Origin: Larkinella knui
GTDB taxonomy: Bacteria > Bacteroidota > Bacteroidia > Cytophagales > Spirosomataceae
Direction: 5' to 3'
Assembly (NCBI RefSeq): GCF_003858645.1
Contig: NZ_RQJP01000002.1
Location: 248,001 to 312,000 of the forward strand
DNA: 64,000 nt
Position 1 is the first letter of the stretch. Every line of letters starts with the position of its first letter. The notes under the pieces are model-generated. The model was not told the origin of the DNA. It saw only the letters and a program-made list of their open reading frames with translations, and searched no databases. Of the stretch, positions 24,941-33,601 are shown one piece after another. Position numbers and translations under genes: made by a program.

Positions 24941-26323
24941 ATGCTTCTTATCATTGACGACGATATTGCGGTTCAGACTTCCCTCTCGCTCCTGCTGCGG
25001 AGGGACGGTTTCACGGTGAAAACCGCCGAGAATCCGGTTCAGGCGCTGGAAGCACTCGACGCTGAGACGCCGGAACTGGTGTTGCTGGACATGAACTTTT
25101 CCATCGAAACCTCCGGCGAGGAAGGCCTGAAAATGCTGAACATGATCCGGGCGGGGTATCCGGCGGTTCCGGTTATTCTGATTACGGGCTGGGGAACCAT
25201 CGATCTGGCCGTTCAGGGTATGAAAGCCGGGGCCAAAGATTTCATTACCAAACCGTGGCAGAACGACTACGTGCTCCAATCCATTCGGACTACTTTAAAC
25301 TTATCCCGGCAAAAACCGGCTCAGCCGCTGTCGCCCAGCCGTCAGAAACTCGACCAGCAGTACCAGTTTGAACACATCGTCGGCGAAGATCCCAAACTGC
25401 TCGACATTCTGGAAACCATCGGCCGCGTTTCGCCCACCGACGCTCCGGTTTTGATTACGGGCGAAAGCGGCACGGGCAAAGAGTTGATTGCCGAAGCCAT
25501 TCACCAGAACAGCCGGCGCCGGGGCAAACCGTTCGTGAAGGTCAATCTGGGCGGTATTTCGTCGACCCTGTTCGAAAGCGAACTGTTCGGCCACCTGCGG
25601 GGTGCTTTTACCGATGCCAAATCCGACCGCGTCGGGCGGTTTGAACTCGCCAACAAAGGCAGCATTTTTCTGGACGAAATCGGGGACCTCGATCTGTCGA
25701 GCCAGGTCAAACTGCTGCGCGTGTTGCAGGACCGGACCTTCGAGCCGCTGGGCAGCAGCCGGAGCAAATCCGTCGATGTGCGGGTGATCTGCGCCACCAA
25801 CCGGAATCTGGAAGAAATGGTGGCCAAAGGCACATTCCGCGAAGACCTGTTTTACCGCATCAACCTCATCACCGTCAAGCTCCCGGCCCTGCGCGAACGC
25901 CCGGACGACATTCCGCCCTTGGTCACGTATTTTGTCAACAACCTGAAAACCATTTATGAACGCCCGAAACTGAACGTCAATCCGTCGGCCCTGAAGTGGG
26001 CGCGAAATCTGGCATTACCGGGTAATATTCGCCAGTTGAAAAACATCGTGGAACGGACGGTTTTGCTATCGACCAAAGATGAACTGGCGATCAGCGATTT
26101 TCAGAAACACGTTCCGCAATCGACCGTTCGGCAGGAATCGATCCGCTTACCCGAAATCGGCACCATTACGCTCGACGAGCTGGAACACCAGATGATTCGC
26201 CGGGCGATGGATTTTTACAATAACCGGGTTTCCAAAGTGGCGCGGGCACTGGGCATTACGCGGTTTGCGCTGTATCGCAGGCTGGAAAAATACGGAATTC
26301 CATTTGATGGGAACGCGGATTGA
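24941..26323 (+). CDS. Sigma-54-dependent response regulator (NtrC family)
   Basis: A 460-residue transcription activator. The receiver domain (residues 1-120) has the acidic pair DDD at 6-8 and the phosphorylation site Asp50 (LVLLDMN). The AAA+ domain has Walker A GESGTGKE, the sigma-54 contact loop as GAFTDA, and Walker B FLDEIGDL. The Fis-type helix-turn-helix ends the protein (NRVSKVARALGITRFALYRRLEKY). I chose the ATG at 24941; a TTG nine bases earlier is possible. The last six codons (FDGNAD) and the stop come from an inverted repeat. It probably controls the adjacent exporter with the kinase that follows. Confidence 0.93.
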   Translation: MLLIIDDDIAVQTSLSLLLRRDGFTVKTAENPVQALEALDAETPELVLLDMNFSIETSGEEGLKMLNMIRAGYPAVPVILITGWGTIDLAVQGMKAGAKDFITKPWQNDYVLQSIRTTLNLSRQKPAQPLSPSRQKLDQQYQFEHIVGEDPKLLDILETIGRVSPTDAPVLITGESGTGKELIAEAIHQNSRRRGKPFVKVNLGGISSTLFESELFGHLRGAFTDAKSDRVGRFELANKGSIFLDEIGDLDLSSQVKLLRVLQDRTFEPLGSSRSKSVDVRVICATNRNLEEMVAKGTFREDLFYRINLITVKLPALRERPDDIPPLVTYFVNNLKTIYERPKLNVNPSALKWARNLALPGNIRQLKNIVERTVLLSTKDELAISDFQKHVPQSTVRQESIRLPEIGTITLDELEHQMIRRAMDFYNNRVSKVARALGITRFALYRRLEKYGIPFDGNAD

Positions 26324-26397
26324 ACGGATTGAGCGGATTAAAACAGATTCATTTTATCCGTTAAAATCTGTTTCATCCGTTCAATCCGCGTTCCCAT
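26305..26397. repeat. GGGAACGCGGATTGAACGG-family inverted repeat, copy 2
   Basis: Perfect 23-base arms (26307-26329 and 26375-26397) match copy 1 at 20035-20125 almost exactly, while the loops differ. The left arm overlaps the end of the response regulator gene and encodes its last residues and stop codon. Confidence 0.9.
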
Positions 26398-26414
26398 TCC
26401 CTTATCTTGGGTTC

Positions 26415-27704
26415 ATGAAACTTTCCCTGCGGACGAAATACCTGCTGTACATGGTCGCGATTCATGCGGCTTTGATTTTCCTCATTTTCATATGGCTTCA
26501 GGAAAACAAGCCGCTATTTATCGTTTCGGAGGTGCTGGTGCTGCTGTCGGTGCTGGTCGCCATCCAGATTTATCAGGCTTTCGGGCAACCATCGCAATTC
26601 ATTTCGGCGGGCATTGAAGCGATCAAGGACAAGGATTTTACGATCAAGTTCGTGCCGACCGGCAACCGGGAAGTCGACGGGCTGATCGACGTCTACAACC
26701 TCATGATCGACCAGCTTCGTGAGGAACGCACCAAGCAAATGGAACAGCAGTTTTTTCTGGAAAAGCTCATCGAAGCCTCCCCCATCGCCACGCTGATTTT
26801 TGACTTCGACCGGCGCATTTCGTCGGCCAATCCAAAAGCAACAGTCTTGCTGCAACGCCCGGCCGACCAGCTAACCGGGCGATATTTATCAGAAATCGAT
26901 CATCCCCTGCTGAACCAGTTGCTGGAAGACGATGCAAGCGAAACCAGAACCCTGAAAGGAACCGGTATTGAAACCTACCGGGTTCAGCGTTCTCACTTCA
27001 TGGACCGCGGTTTTCGGCGCGATTTTCTGCTGATCGAGGAGTTGACGAGTGAGATTCTGGAATCCGAAAAAAAGGCCTACAGCAAAGTCATTCGAATGAT
27101 GGCCCACGAAGTGAACAACTCCATCGGTGCCATCAACTCCATTCTGAATGTCACCAAAGCTTACATGGATTCACCTGACCAGGAGGACGTTAGCCACGCG
27201 CTTCAGATTGCCATCGAGCGCAACGACCGGCTAAATCTTTTCATGCGCCGGTTTGCCGATGTGGTCCGGTTACCCATTCCCCACAAAAAAAACACGGATT
27301 TGGCCGAAGTGATGCGCAATGTCAGCCGGTTGATGCAGCCCCAGGCAGACGGACGCAAAGTTCATCTCCGGTATGACCTGCCTGCCCACCCGGTTTTCGT
27401 TGCGGTCGATGTCGTACAGATGGAACAGGTGCTGGTCAACATTATTAAAAACGCCATCGAAGCCTGCGTTGCCGGACAAACCGTCGAAGTTCTGGTTACC
27501 ACTGAACACCTGATTGTCCGCGACAATGGCAACCCCATCAGCCCGGACCTGGAAACGAACCTGTTCAACCCGTTTTTCAGTACCAAACCCGACGGGCAGG
27601 GCATCGGCCTGACCCTCACCCGCGACATTCTGCTCAACCACGGTTTCTCTTTCTCCCTCAAAACCAACCCCAACGGCTGGACGGAATTTACGATTCTCTT
27701 CTAA
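26415..27704 (+). CDS. Sensor histidine kinase (NtrB-like)
   Basis: A 429-residue membrane sensor kinase. Two transmembrane helices occur near residues 10-30 and 35-55 with almost no periplasmic loop, so it probably senses a membrane or internal signal. A HAMP-like linker, a PAS domain (about 120-210) and the kinase core follow. The phospho-acceptor His231 lies in MMAHEVNNSIGAI. The N box is NIIKNAIEA and the G box is GQGIGLTLTRDIL. It should phosphorylate the NtrC-type regulator upstream. The ATG at 26415 lies after the inverted repeat; a longer in-frame reading runs through the repeat and is unlikely. Confidence 0.9.
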   Translation: MKLSLRTKYLLYMVAIHAALIFLIFIWLQENKPLFIVSEVLVLLSVLVAIQIYQAFGQPSQFISAGIEAIKDKDFTIKFVPTGNREVDGLIDVYNLMIDQLREERTKQMEQQFFLEKLIEASPIATLIFDFDRRISSANPKATVLLQRPADQLTGRYLSEIDHPLLNQLLEDDASETRTLKGTGIETYRVQRSHFMDRGFRRDFLLIEELTSEILESEKKAYSKVIRMMAHEVNNSIGAINSILNVTKAYMDSPDQEDVSHALQIAIERNDRLNLFMRRFADVVRLPIPHKKNTDLAEVMRNVSRLMQPQADGRKVHLRYDLPAHPVFVAVDVVQMEQVLVNIIKNAIEACVAGQTVEVLVTTEHLIVRDNGNPISPDLETNLFNPFFSTKPDGQGIGLTLTRDILLNHGFSFSLKTNPNGWTEFTILF

Positions 27705-27705
27705 T

Positions 27706-27748
27706 GTACCCACGGACCGGCGGGCGTCTCTGTTGAGTCCGTAGGTAC
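27706..27748. repeat. Diverged GTACCCACGGAC inverted repeat
   Basis: GTACCCACGGAC (27706-27717) is mirrored by GTCCGTAGGTAC (27737-27748) with one mismatch, directly after the kinase stop. It has the same ends as the other family members but a different loop. Confidence 0.7.
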
Positions 27749-27806
27749 GGTTTTCTAAAATTTTTCAAAAAATAATCGCAACTCTAGCATTGATCAAATG
27801 AAGTTG

Positions 27807-27814
27807 TACCTTTG
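27807..27814 (+). promoter_or_regulatory. -7 box of the heme TonB receptor gene
   Basis: TACCTTTG is a full match to TAnnTTTG. A TTG at 27790-27792 is closer than usual for a -33 element. Transcription should start near 27821, just ahead of the direct repeats at 27824-27868. Confidence 0.6.
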
Positions 27815-27823
27815 CTTAAATTA

Positions 27824-27868
27824 TAATCAGTCCAAATAAGAATAATTAATCAGTCTAAATAAGAGTAA
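27824..27868 (+). promoter_or_regulatory. Tandem operator-like repeats before the TonB receptor
   Basis: Two 22-base direct repeats (27824-27845 and 27847-27868, two differences) share the core CAGTCYAAATAAGARTAA. They begin right after the probable transcription start, a place suited to a repressor. The same core, in the form TAGTCTAAATTAGAATTA, lies upstream of the hmuT operon at 38311-38328. A metal- or heme-responsive repressor such as a Fur-family protein is the likely ligand, by inference. Confidence 0.55.
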
Positions 27869-27880
27869 GTCAACTCTCAT

Positions 27881-30154
27881 ATGCGATACATCTTCCTCTA
27901 TTTTTGCTGTTTTCAACTGCTTCACACACTAACTTTTGCGCAGGAAACAACCGGAAAAGTCCAGGGGATTGTGGTTACTGCCGACGGAAAACCGGCCGTT
28001 TCAGCTACGGTAGTGCTGAAGAATACGCGCTATGGAACCACTGTCGACGCAAAAGGAACCTACTCGGTAGAAGCGCCGGAAGGTCGCTATAGTCTTTTGA
28101 TTCAATCCCTTGGCTTCGAAAGCAAAACCATTCCGGTCCAGTTAAAAGCGGGTGAAACCGTCACCATTCCATCGGTTTCCCTCAACGAAGCAGCCCGCCA
28201 ACTGGACGATGTGGTGGTGACGGGCCAGTACGAACCCCAATCCATGCGGCAGTCGGTGTACCAGATTCGCACCATCGACCGCGAACGGATTCAATTGCGG
28301 GGGGCTACCAACCTGATCGGCGTATTGAACAACGAACTCGGCATCCGGTTTTCCAACGACGCGACGCTCGGCACTTCGGACATTCAACTGATGGGCATGT
28401 CGGGCCGGAATGTCAAAATCCTGCTCGACGGCGTTCCGATGGTCGACCGGGGTGACACCCGGGAGAGTCTGAATCAGATCGACATCAACACCATCGAGCG
28501 TGTCGAAATTGTAGAAGGGCCCATGTCGGTTTCGTACGGAACCGATGCGCTGGCCGGCATTATTAATATCATTACCAAAAAACCGGGTAGCGAACGAGTA
28601 GTCGTTTCGGGGCGCATTCAGGAAGAATCTGTCGGCCGTGAATACCGGGGACTCAGCGGACAAGGTTCTCACAACCAGAATATTGGCCTTACCTGGCAGA
28701 AAAATGGCTGGTATATTGGCGTCGGCGGAACCCACAATGATTTCGGCGGCTGGCAGGGAAACTCAACGATCCGAACCAAAGAATGGCACCCGAAAGAGCA
28801 ATGGCTCGGCAATGTAAAATTCGGGTACCGCACGGAAAAACTGAACGTATGGTATCGGCTGGATGCGGTCGATGAAACGATCAATGCACTGGGGGCCGTC
28901 AACATCAACACCAATCAGGCGCGGGACCAGAATTTTATCACCAGCCGGTTTACGCACCAGGCCCAGGGCGACTGGCGTGCCAGTGAGCGGCTGCAACTGA
29001 ACGGTATTGTGTCTTACACCGACTACAGCCGCCGAACCCAAACCACCAACCTCGATTTGACAACCGGCCGTCGCACGCTCTCGCTGGGGCAGGGCGAACA
29101 GGATGTTTCGGCGTTCGACAGCAAAATTTTCCGGGTAACGGCCCAATACAAAGTTTCGGCTGCGGTTTCGCTGCAACCCGGCATCGACCTCAACCTGGAA
29201 AGTGCCCGTGGTGCCCGTATTCTGGGTGCGCCGTCGATCAACGACTACGCCTTTTTTATCTCTTCGGAACTGAAACCGACCGCTGCCATCACGATCCGCC
29301 CGGGTTTGCGGTTTGTAAAAAACTCGGTATATGACGCGCCACCGGTTATTCCATCGTTGAACACCAAAATTACGATCCACAAAAATACCGACCTGCGTCT
29401 GGCCTACGCCCGTGGTTTTCGATCTCCGGCTTTGCGCGAATTGTATTTCAATTTCTTCGATGCCAGCCACTCCATTACCGGCAATCCGGATCTGAAAGCC
29501 GAATATTCCAACAGCTTCAACGGGTCGCTCACCTGGCGGTCGGTCAGTACGAGTACCATCCGGATCACATCGACATTGACCGGTTTTTATAACGATTTCC
29601 ATAACCTGATTAGTTACGGGTACGATCCGAACAATCCGGGCGTGATGAAAACGATCAATATCGATCGGTTTAAAACCACGGGAGGCACTTTGAATAACAC
29701 ACTGTACACTAAGAATCTACAGGTGACGCTGGGCTTTTCGCACATTGGCCGCTACAACAGTTTAACCCAAAGTGATAGTGGTTTGCCCGAGTTTGTGTGG
29801 TCACCAGAGGTTAATTCCAACCTCACCTATCACCTGCAAAAGATCGATACGAAAGTCAGTCTTTTTTATAAATATACCGGCAAAAAACCGGCTTACGAAA
29901 CCCAGTCGGGGGCGGATGGAAAGACACTCATTCACCTGGCAGAAACCGCCGATTATCATTGGGCCGACATCACGATTAGTAAATCCATTACCAAATACGT
30001 CACGCTGAATGGCGGGGCAAAAAATCTGTTTAATGTCACCCGATTGAACAATACGTCGGCCGACACCGGCGGTTCACACAGCACGGGCGGGGCGGTTCCG
30101 CTTAGTTATGGACGGTCTTATTTTCTCGGTTTAAACTTCCAATGGAGTAAGTAA
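27881..30154 (+). CDS. TonB-dependent outer-membrane receptor, probably for heme
   Basis: A 757-residue outer-membrane receptor. After a signal peptide (to about residue 21) comes a carboxypeptidase-regulatory-like beta-sandwich (about 28-105), then the plug domain (about 115-230, with ILLDGVPM and VEIVEGPMSVSYGTDALAGIINIITKK), and a 22-stranded barrel that ends in an aromatic residue pattern (FLGLNFQWSK). The neighbour is an HmuY-type lipoprotein and the opposite arm encodes hmuTUVS, so heme or a heme-protein complex is the likely ligand (HmuR-like). Tandem repeats in its leader suggest repression by iron or heme. Confidence 0.88.
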   Translation: MRYIFLYFCCFQLLHTLTFAQETTGKVQGIVVTADGKPAVSATVVLKNTRYGTTVDAKGTYSVEAPEGRYSLLIQSLGFESKTIPVQLKAGETVTIPSVSLNEAARQLDDVVVTGQYEPQSMRQSVYQIRTIDRERIQLRGATNLIGVLNNELGIRFSNDATLGTSDIQLMGMSGRNVKILLDGVPMVDRGDTRESLNQIDINTIERVEIVEGPMSVSYGTDALAGIINIITKKPGSERVVVSGRIQEESVGREYRGLSGQGSHNQNIGLTWQKNGWYIGVGGTHNDFGGWQGNSTIRTKEWHPKEQWLGNVKFGYRTEKLNVWYRLDAVDETINALGAVNINTNQARDQNFITSRFTHQAQGDWRASERLQLNGIVSYTDYSRRTQTTNLDLTTGRRTLSLGQGEQDVSAFDSKIFRVTAQYKVSAAVSLQPGIDLNLESARGARILGAPSINDYAFFISSELKPTAAITIRPGLRFVKNSVYDAPPVIPSLNTKITIHKNTDLRLAYARGFRSPALRELYFNFFDASHSITGNPDLKAEYSNSFNGSLTWRSVSTSTIRITSTLTGFYNDFHNLISYGYDPNNPGVMKTINIDRFKTTGGTLNNTLYTKNLQVTLGFSHIGRYNSLTQSDSGLPEFVWSPEVNSNLTYHLQKIDTKVSLFYKYTGKKPAYETQSGADGKTLIHLAETADYHWADITISKSITKYVTLNGGAKNLFNVTRLNNTSADTGGSHSTGGAVPLSYGRSYFLGLNFQWSK

Positions 30155-30160
30155 TTTTTC

Positions 30161-30262
30161 AGAATAAAGCGTAGAGACAAGAGAATAAAGAAAACAACTA
30201 AACTTCGCATCTCTGGTCTATACTCTCTGGTCTATACTCTCTTGTCTCTACTCTTTATTCTC
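30161..30262. repeat. Long inverted repeat with tandem core, heme locus
   Basis: AGAATAAAGCGTAGAGACAA (from 30161) is mirrored, with one mismatch over 24 bases, by the sequence ending at 30261. The loop holds two tandem copies of TCTGGTCTATACTC. It separates the TonB receptor from the HmuY lipoprotein gene and may reduce expression of the downstream gene or form a stabilising hairpin. Confidence 0.8.
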
Positions 30263-30307
30263 AAATTAATCCAATCAATTCCAGTATTCCATAAATTCAA
30301 TACATCC

Positions 30308-31702
30308 ATGAATAAAGTACGCTCGTTTATCGCATTACTCACTTTTAGTGTTCTCCTAAACGCCTGCAAACAGGATGATGCTCCGCTCCCCGACAATCTG
30401 GTTCAATTTGAAGCCAGCGAGCAGGGATTCGAGTCTGATAAAACTGAAACTGAAGTCAAACTAACGCTGACCCGAAGTGCCGAAACCGCCACGGCGATTA
30501 CCATCGATTTACTACCGAGCGGTATTGCTTACGGCACCCAGTTTACGACTACGCCAGCGGCCACCAACAACAGCCTGACCGTTACCATTCCCGCCGGAAG
30601 TAACGCGGGTTCTTTCAAAGTAACCAAAGCCGCCAGTCTTTTTCTGAGCGGAAAAGAAGCGATTAATTTTACGATTAAATCGGCCGCCAGCCCGGTTTTA
30701 GTTGGCACAAAAAGCACGTCAGTGCTGAAATTTTCATCCATTGTATCGACCGGCTCCCAATTGAAATTAAATGGTGGCGAAGGCGGTTCCAGCGCGGTTA
30801 ACTCGGTGTTTGTCGATTTCAGCAACAACGCCCAGACGGCAGTTGCCCGCAACAGCTGGGATTTAGGCTTCTACGGCGGGGCGGATTTCCGGGTGATTAT
30901 CAACGGAACAACGGGTGCTTCAGCCAAAGAACTGACCAAAACTGATTTAACTCAGGTCACGGCGGCCGATACGGTTGGGTTGAAAAACACCCTGATTTTG
31001 AGCCAGGGAACCGGAAATCTGGCCAATGTGGATGATGTGGAAGGGGATTTGACGAAGACTGTCATCAAAACGATTTCGGCCACCGATGCGGAAAACAAAG
31101 TCTACATTATCAATCCGGGAACGTCGGGAACCGCGGCTAAAGCCTGGTATAAGGTACGCGTTGTCCGGAAAGGAACCGGCTACACCCTGCAATACGCCCA
31201 GATTGCTGAAACCACGTTTAAAACGCTGGATGTTCCAAAAGATGCGAACCTGAATTTCAGTTATGTTTCCTTCGAAAAAGGACTTACTACCGTTGAACCG
31301 GCCAAAACAGCGTGGGATATCGAGTGGACACTGGCAACTTATAAAGCGGCTTTAAGCGCCACTGAATCCGTTCCGTATACCTACGCCGATTTTGTTTTCA
31401 TCAACCACCTGGGTGGCGTCGAAGCGGCCGAAGTTCTGACCAGCACGGTTTCTTATGATACTTATGCCGAAGCGAACATCACGACTACGCCATTCAAGAA
31501 AGACCGCAATGTAATCGGCAGCAACTGGCGAACGTCAGCCGGGCCTAATGGGGTTGCTGCTGGTGTTAAAACGGACCGGTTTTATGTTATAAAAGACGCC
31601 GTTGGGAACATTTATAAATTGAGGTTTATTAATTATACCTCGTCGGACGGCGGTGTGAGAGGATACCCGAATATCGAATACAAACTGATTAAGAAAGTTT
31701 GA
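30308..31702 (+). CDS. HmuY family lipoprotein
   Basis: A 464-residue surface lipoprotein. The ATG at 30308 starts a lipoprotein signal with lipobox LLNAC (Cys21 or so). Residues of about 30-130 form a beta-rich, Calx-beta-like domain (VKLTLTRSAETATAITIDLL). The rest matches the HmuY heme-binding family, with two repeats of the 'W-D-hhh...' module: NSWDLGFYGG near 195 and TAWDIEWTLATY near 340. HmuY proteins take heme from host or environmental proteins and hand it to a TonB receptor, here probably the gene upstream. It is longer than classical HmuY (about 216 residues). Confidence 0.82.
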   Translation: MNKVRSFIALLTFSVLLNACKQDDAPLPDNLVQFEASEQGFESDKTETEVKLTLTRSAETATAITIDLLPSGIAYGTQFTTTPAATNNSLTVTIPAGSNAGSFKVTKAASLFLSGKEAINFTIKSAASPVLVGTKSTSVLKFSSIVSTGSQLKLNGGEGGSSAVNSVFVDFSNNAQTAVARNSWDLGFYGGADFRVIINGTTGASAKELTKTDLTQVTAADTVGLKNTLILSQGTGNLANVDDVEGDLTKTVIKTISATDAENKVYIINPGTSGTAAKAWYKVRVVRKGTGYTLQYAQIAETTFKTLDVPKDANLNFSYVSFEKGLTTVEPAKTAWDIEWTLATYKAALSATESVPYTYADFVFINHLGGVEAAEVLTSTVSYDTYAEANITTTPFKKDRNVIGSNWRTSAGPNGVAAGVKTDRFYVIKDAVGNIYKLRFINYTSSDGGVRGYPNIEYKLIKKV

Positions 31703-31801
31703 CGGTTTTCGGTATTCGGTTTATAGTGTACGGTGGCTGGCGCGGGCTTACAAAAGAATGCGTCAGCCACCGTACACTATAAACCGAATACCGAAAACCG
31801 T
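31702..31801. terminator. Very long perfect hairpin between convergent genes
   Basis: Arms of at least 37 bases (31703-31739 and 31764-31800) are perfect complements with a 24-base loop. The hairpin occupies the entire gap between the HmuY gene (+) and the DUF4856-like gene (-). It should stop transcription from both sides. Its length and perfection exceed what a terminator needs. Confidence 0.9.
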
Positions 31802-32953
31802 TTATCTTCCCTGGTCCGCCACATAATTCCGACGGAAATTTTCTACTTCTTCATTCGTAAACCCGTAAATTCCCTGAATTTTTCCGACGGCTTCCATTAG
31901 TTTCGGCAATTCGGTTTGGGTGTTGGTCACAAAGCGATAAACGGCGGCTGAACGATCGTAAGGAACATTTAACAAGGCCAGAATCTCGTCAATCTGGGCG
32001 TCGGTAATTTTTTTATTTTTAGCATCAATCGTTCGCCAGCCGTGTAAGAATCCGGCGGCTTCACTGATTAAATGCATCACTTCTGATCGTTCCTGATCAC
32101 CCTGACTGGTTGAATTCAGCGTTGAAATACTCATATGCAGGCTATTGATAACCGTAGCCGCGTTGGCTTTTTCCCAATTCAGTTTGATGGCGGCCAACGC
32201 ATCATCCCGATACGTAACATAATCTTCTCCTCCTTTTAATGCAGCTTGCAGGGTAATGAAAGCCAGACGGGTTTGGCTGTATAAGCCCGTACCACTTGCA
32301 TCGTCCCGCCGGGCAGCATAAGCGGCCATCAGGCGGTCTGGATTCTGATAAAATGTACGGTTATCACTGTTGTAAAACATCGGACTGGCTCCGTATAAAA
32401 ACAGAATTTGATCGGCCGTAGCTTCCGTAAAAGTTCCATTCGTCAGGGACATCGCATAATTGTACAGTGCCGCGCCATACAATCCTTTTTCGATCATCTG
32501 CTCCATTTCCAAACCGTATTCGTCGAACAGATACGAGCCGAAAACACCCCCTTCCCAACTCCGGTCGAATGGGTAGAACGACCCACCGCTGGCTTTCGAG
32601 AGTTCGGCAAAATACCCGTTATTCTGGGCCTGAAGGCGGCTGATGTAATAGGGTGTCGTTATGGATAGTAAACTGAAACTTCCCTGGGTGAAAGCCGAAT
32701 TGAGCGATTCTTCCGATACATACACCCCGCGCTGCCGACCTTTTTTAGCTTCATCGACCAGGGTCGTAAACTGCTGAACGAGAGGCTGAAGCGGTTCTGA
32801 ATTAAACCGGTATCCGAGGCTGTCATACACGCGCGGAATGGACAGGGAAGGCTTCAGATCGGCGTCGCTTTCTTCTTTACAGGAAGCCAGTATAACCGTG
32901 AATCCGGTTACGATTACCAGGGCTAGTCGCCGAATTTGATACATTTTACGCAT
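31802..32953 (-). CDS. DUF4856-like lipoprotein
   Basis: A 383-residue exported lipoprotein (lipobox ILASC near residue 24). The sequence is mostly helical and begins after the signal with RVYDSLGYRFNS. It fits the DUF4856 family of Bacteroidota, which I recognise by its N-terminal pattern and its size. The function is unknown. Members are often found near TonB receptors and iron-related genes, and this one lies inside a heme locus, so a role in iron or heme handling is plausible. An alternative ATG is three codons downstream (MYQI). Confidence 0.7.
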   Translation of the reverse strand: MRKMYQIRRLALVIVTGFTVILASCKEESDADLKPSLSIPRVYDSLGYRFNSEPLQPLVQQFTTLVDEAKKGRQRGVYVSEESLNSAFTQGSFSLLSITTPYYISRLQAQNNGYFAELSKASGGSFYPFDRSWEGGVFGSYLFDEYGLEMEQMIEKGLYGAALYNYAMSLTNGTFTEATADQILFLYGASPMFYNSDNRTFYQNPDRLMAAYAARRDDASGTGLYSQTRLAFITLQAALKGGEDYVTYRDDALAAIKLNWEKANAATVINSLHMSISTLNSTSQGDQERSEVMHLISEAAGFLHGWRTIDAKNKKITDAQIDEILALLNVPYDRSAAVYRFVTNTQTELPKLMEAVGKIQGIYGFTNEEVENFRRNYVADQGR

Positions 32954-33090
32954 AGAATTTCTTTATTGGATTAGTGAAGCCTGACCTGAGAAAAAGGGAT
33001 CTTTCTCATCGTTGACTCGGGTTTGCTAACGCACGTTGTCGATCATCCGCTCCATTTACTAGTACGCGCAAAGTTCTGATGTATTGTCCA

Positions 33091-33125
33091 TAAAAAAAAA
33101 GCAGCGTCAAAGACCCTGCTTTTTT
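33091..33125 (-). terminator. Intrinsic terminator of the hmu operon
   Basis: On the minus strand, AAAAAAGCAGGGTC loops to GACGCTGC followed by nine T residues. It lies about 55 bases after the stop of the CxxC protein gene and ends the hmuT-to-CxxC transcript. Confidence 0.85.
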
Positions 33126-33178
33126 ATCCTACTCACTATAGCTTTTACTGTATTATCTTAGGCAACGGATTGGTCTTT

Positions 33179-33535
33179 TTAATTCAATTCGGTCCAGGCC
33201 TTCTCCAGGGTATTGAGTCGGCTCATGGCGTCCCGCAACAGGCTCCGCAAACCTTCCAGTTCCTTTTTTGTAAAGCAAAAATACAAGGGTTCAACGGTCG
33301 TGCCCAGGTAAAGCCGCCGGATTTCACCGACGGAATCCGGTACCGGCTGGCCAAAAAATTCGTCTGAATCGATCGACTCGACATGTCGAACCAACTGCCG
33401 GAACTCGCCCGGTGACATTACCTGAAAAATGTTATTAAACCGGAAACTGAGAGTGGCTTTACAACCCCGGCAGAGGTGGATTTCGCCGGAGTCGGTTTGA
33501 GCCAGCGGGATAAAACAGGCATCGCGGTTCGCCAT
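33179..33535 (-). CDS. Small CxxC protein of the heme operon (DUF6686-like)
   Basis: A 118-residue soluble protein without signal peptide. A Cys-x-x-Cys pair (HLCRGC, residues 22-25) is followed by SFRFNNIFQVMSPGEFRQL and a charged C-terminal helix. This pattern (CxxC then F-N-hhh-M-x-x-x-EF) recalls the DUF6686 group of small Bacteroidota proteins; I could not confirm it by search. It is the last gene of the hmu operon, 66 bases after HmuY. A cytoplasmic heme or metal carrier, or a redox protein, is possible; the role is unknown. Confidence 0.65.
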   Translation of the reverse strand: MANRDACFIPLAQTDSGEIHLCRGCKATLSFRFNNIFQVMSPGEFRQLVRHVESIDSDEFFGQPVPDSVGEIRRLYLGTTVEPLYFCFTKKELEGLRSLLRDAMSRLNTLEKAWTELN

Positions 33536-33601
33536 GACAGGAAGTTGATAAAACCGACGGAATTGCGGACAATTCCGTCGGCAAGCGTGGATAAGAAACG
33601 G

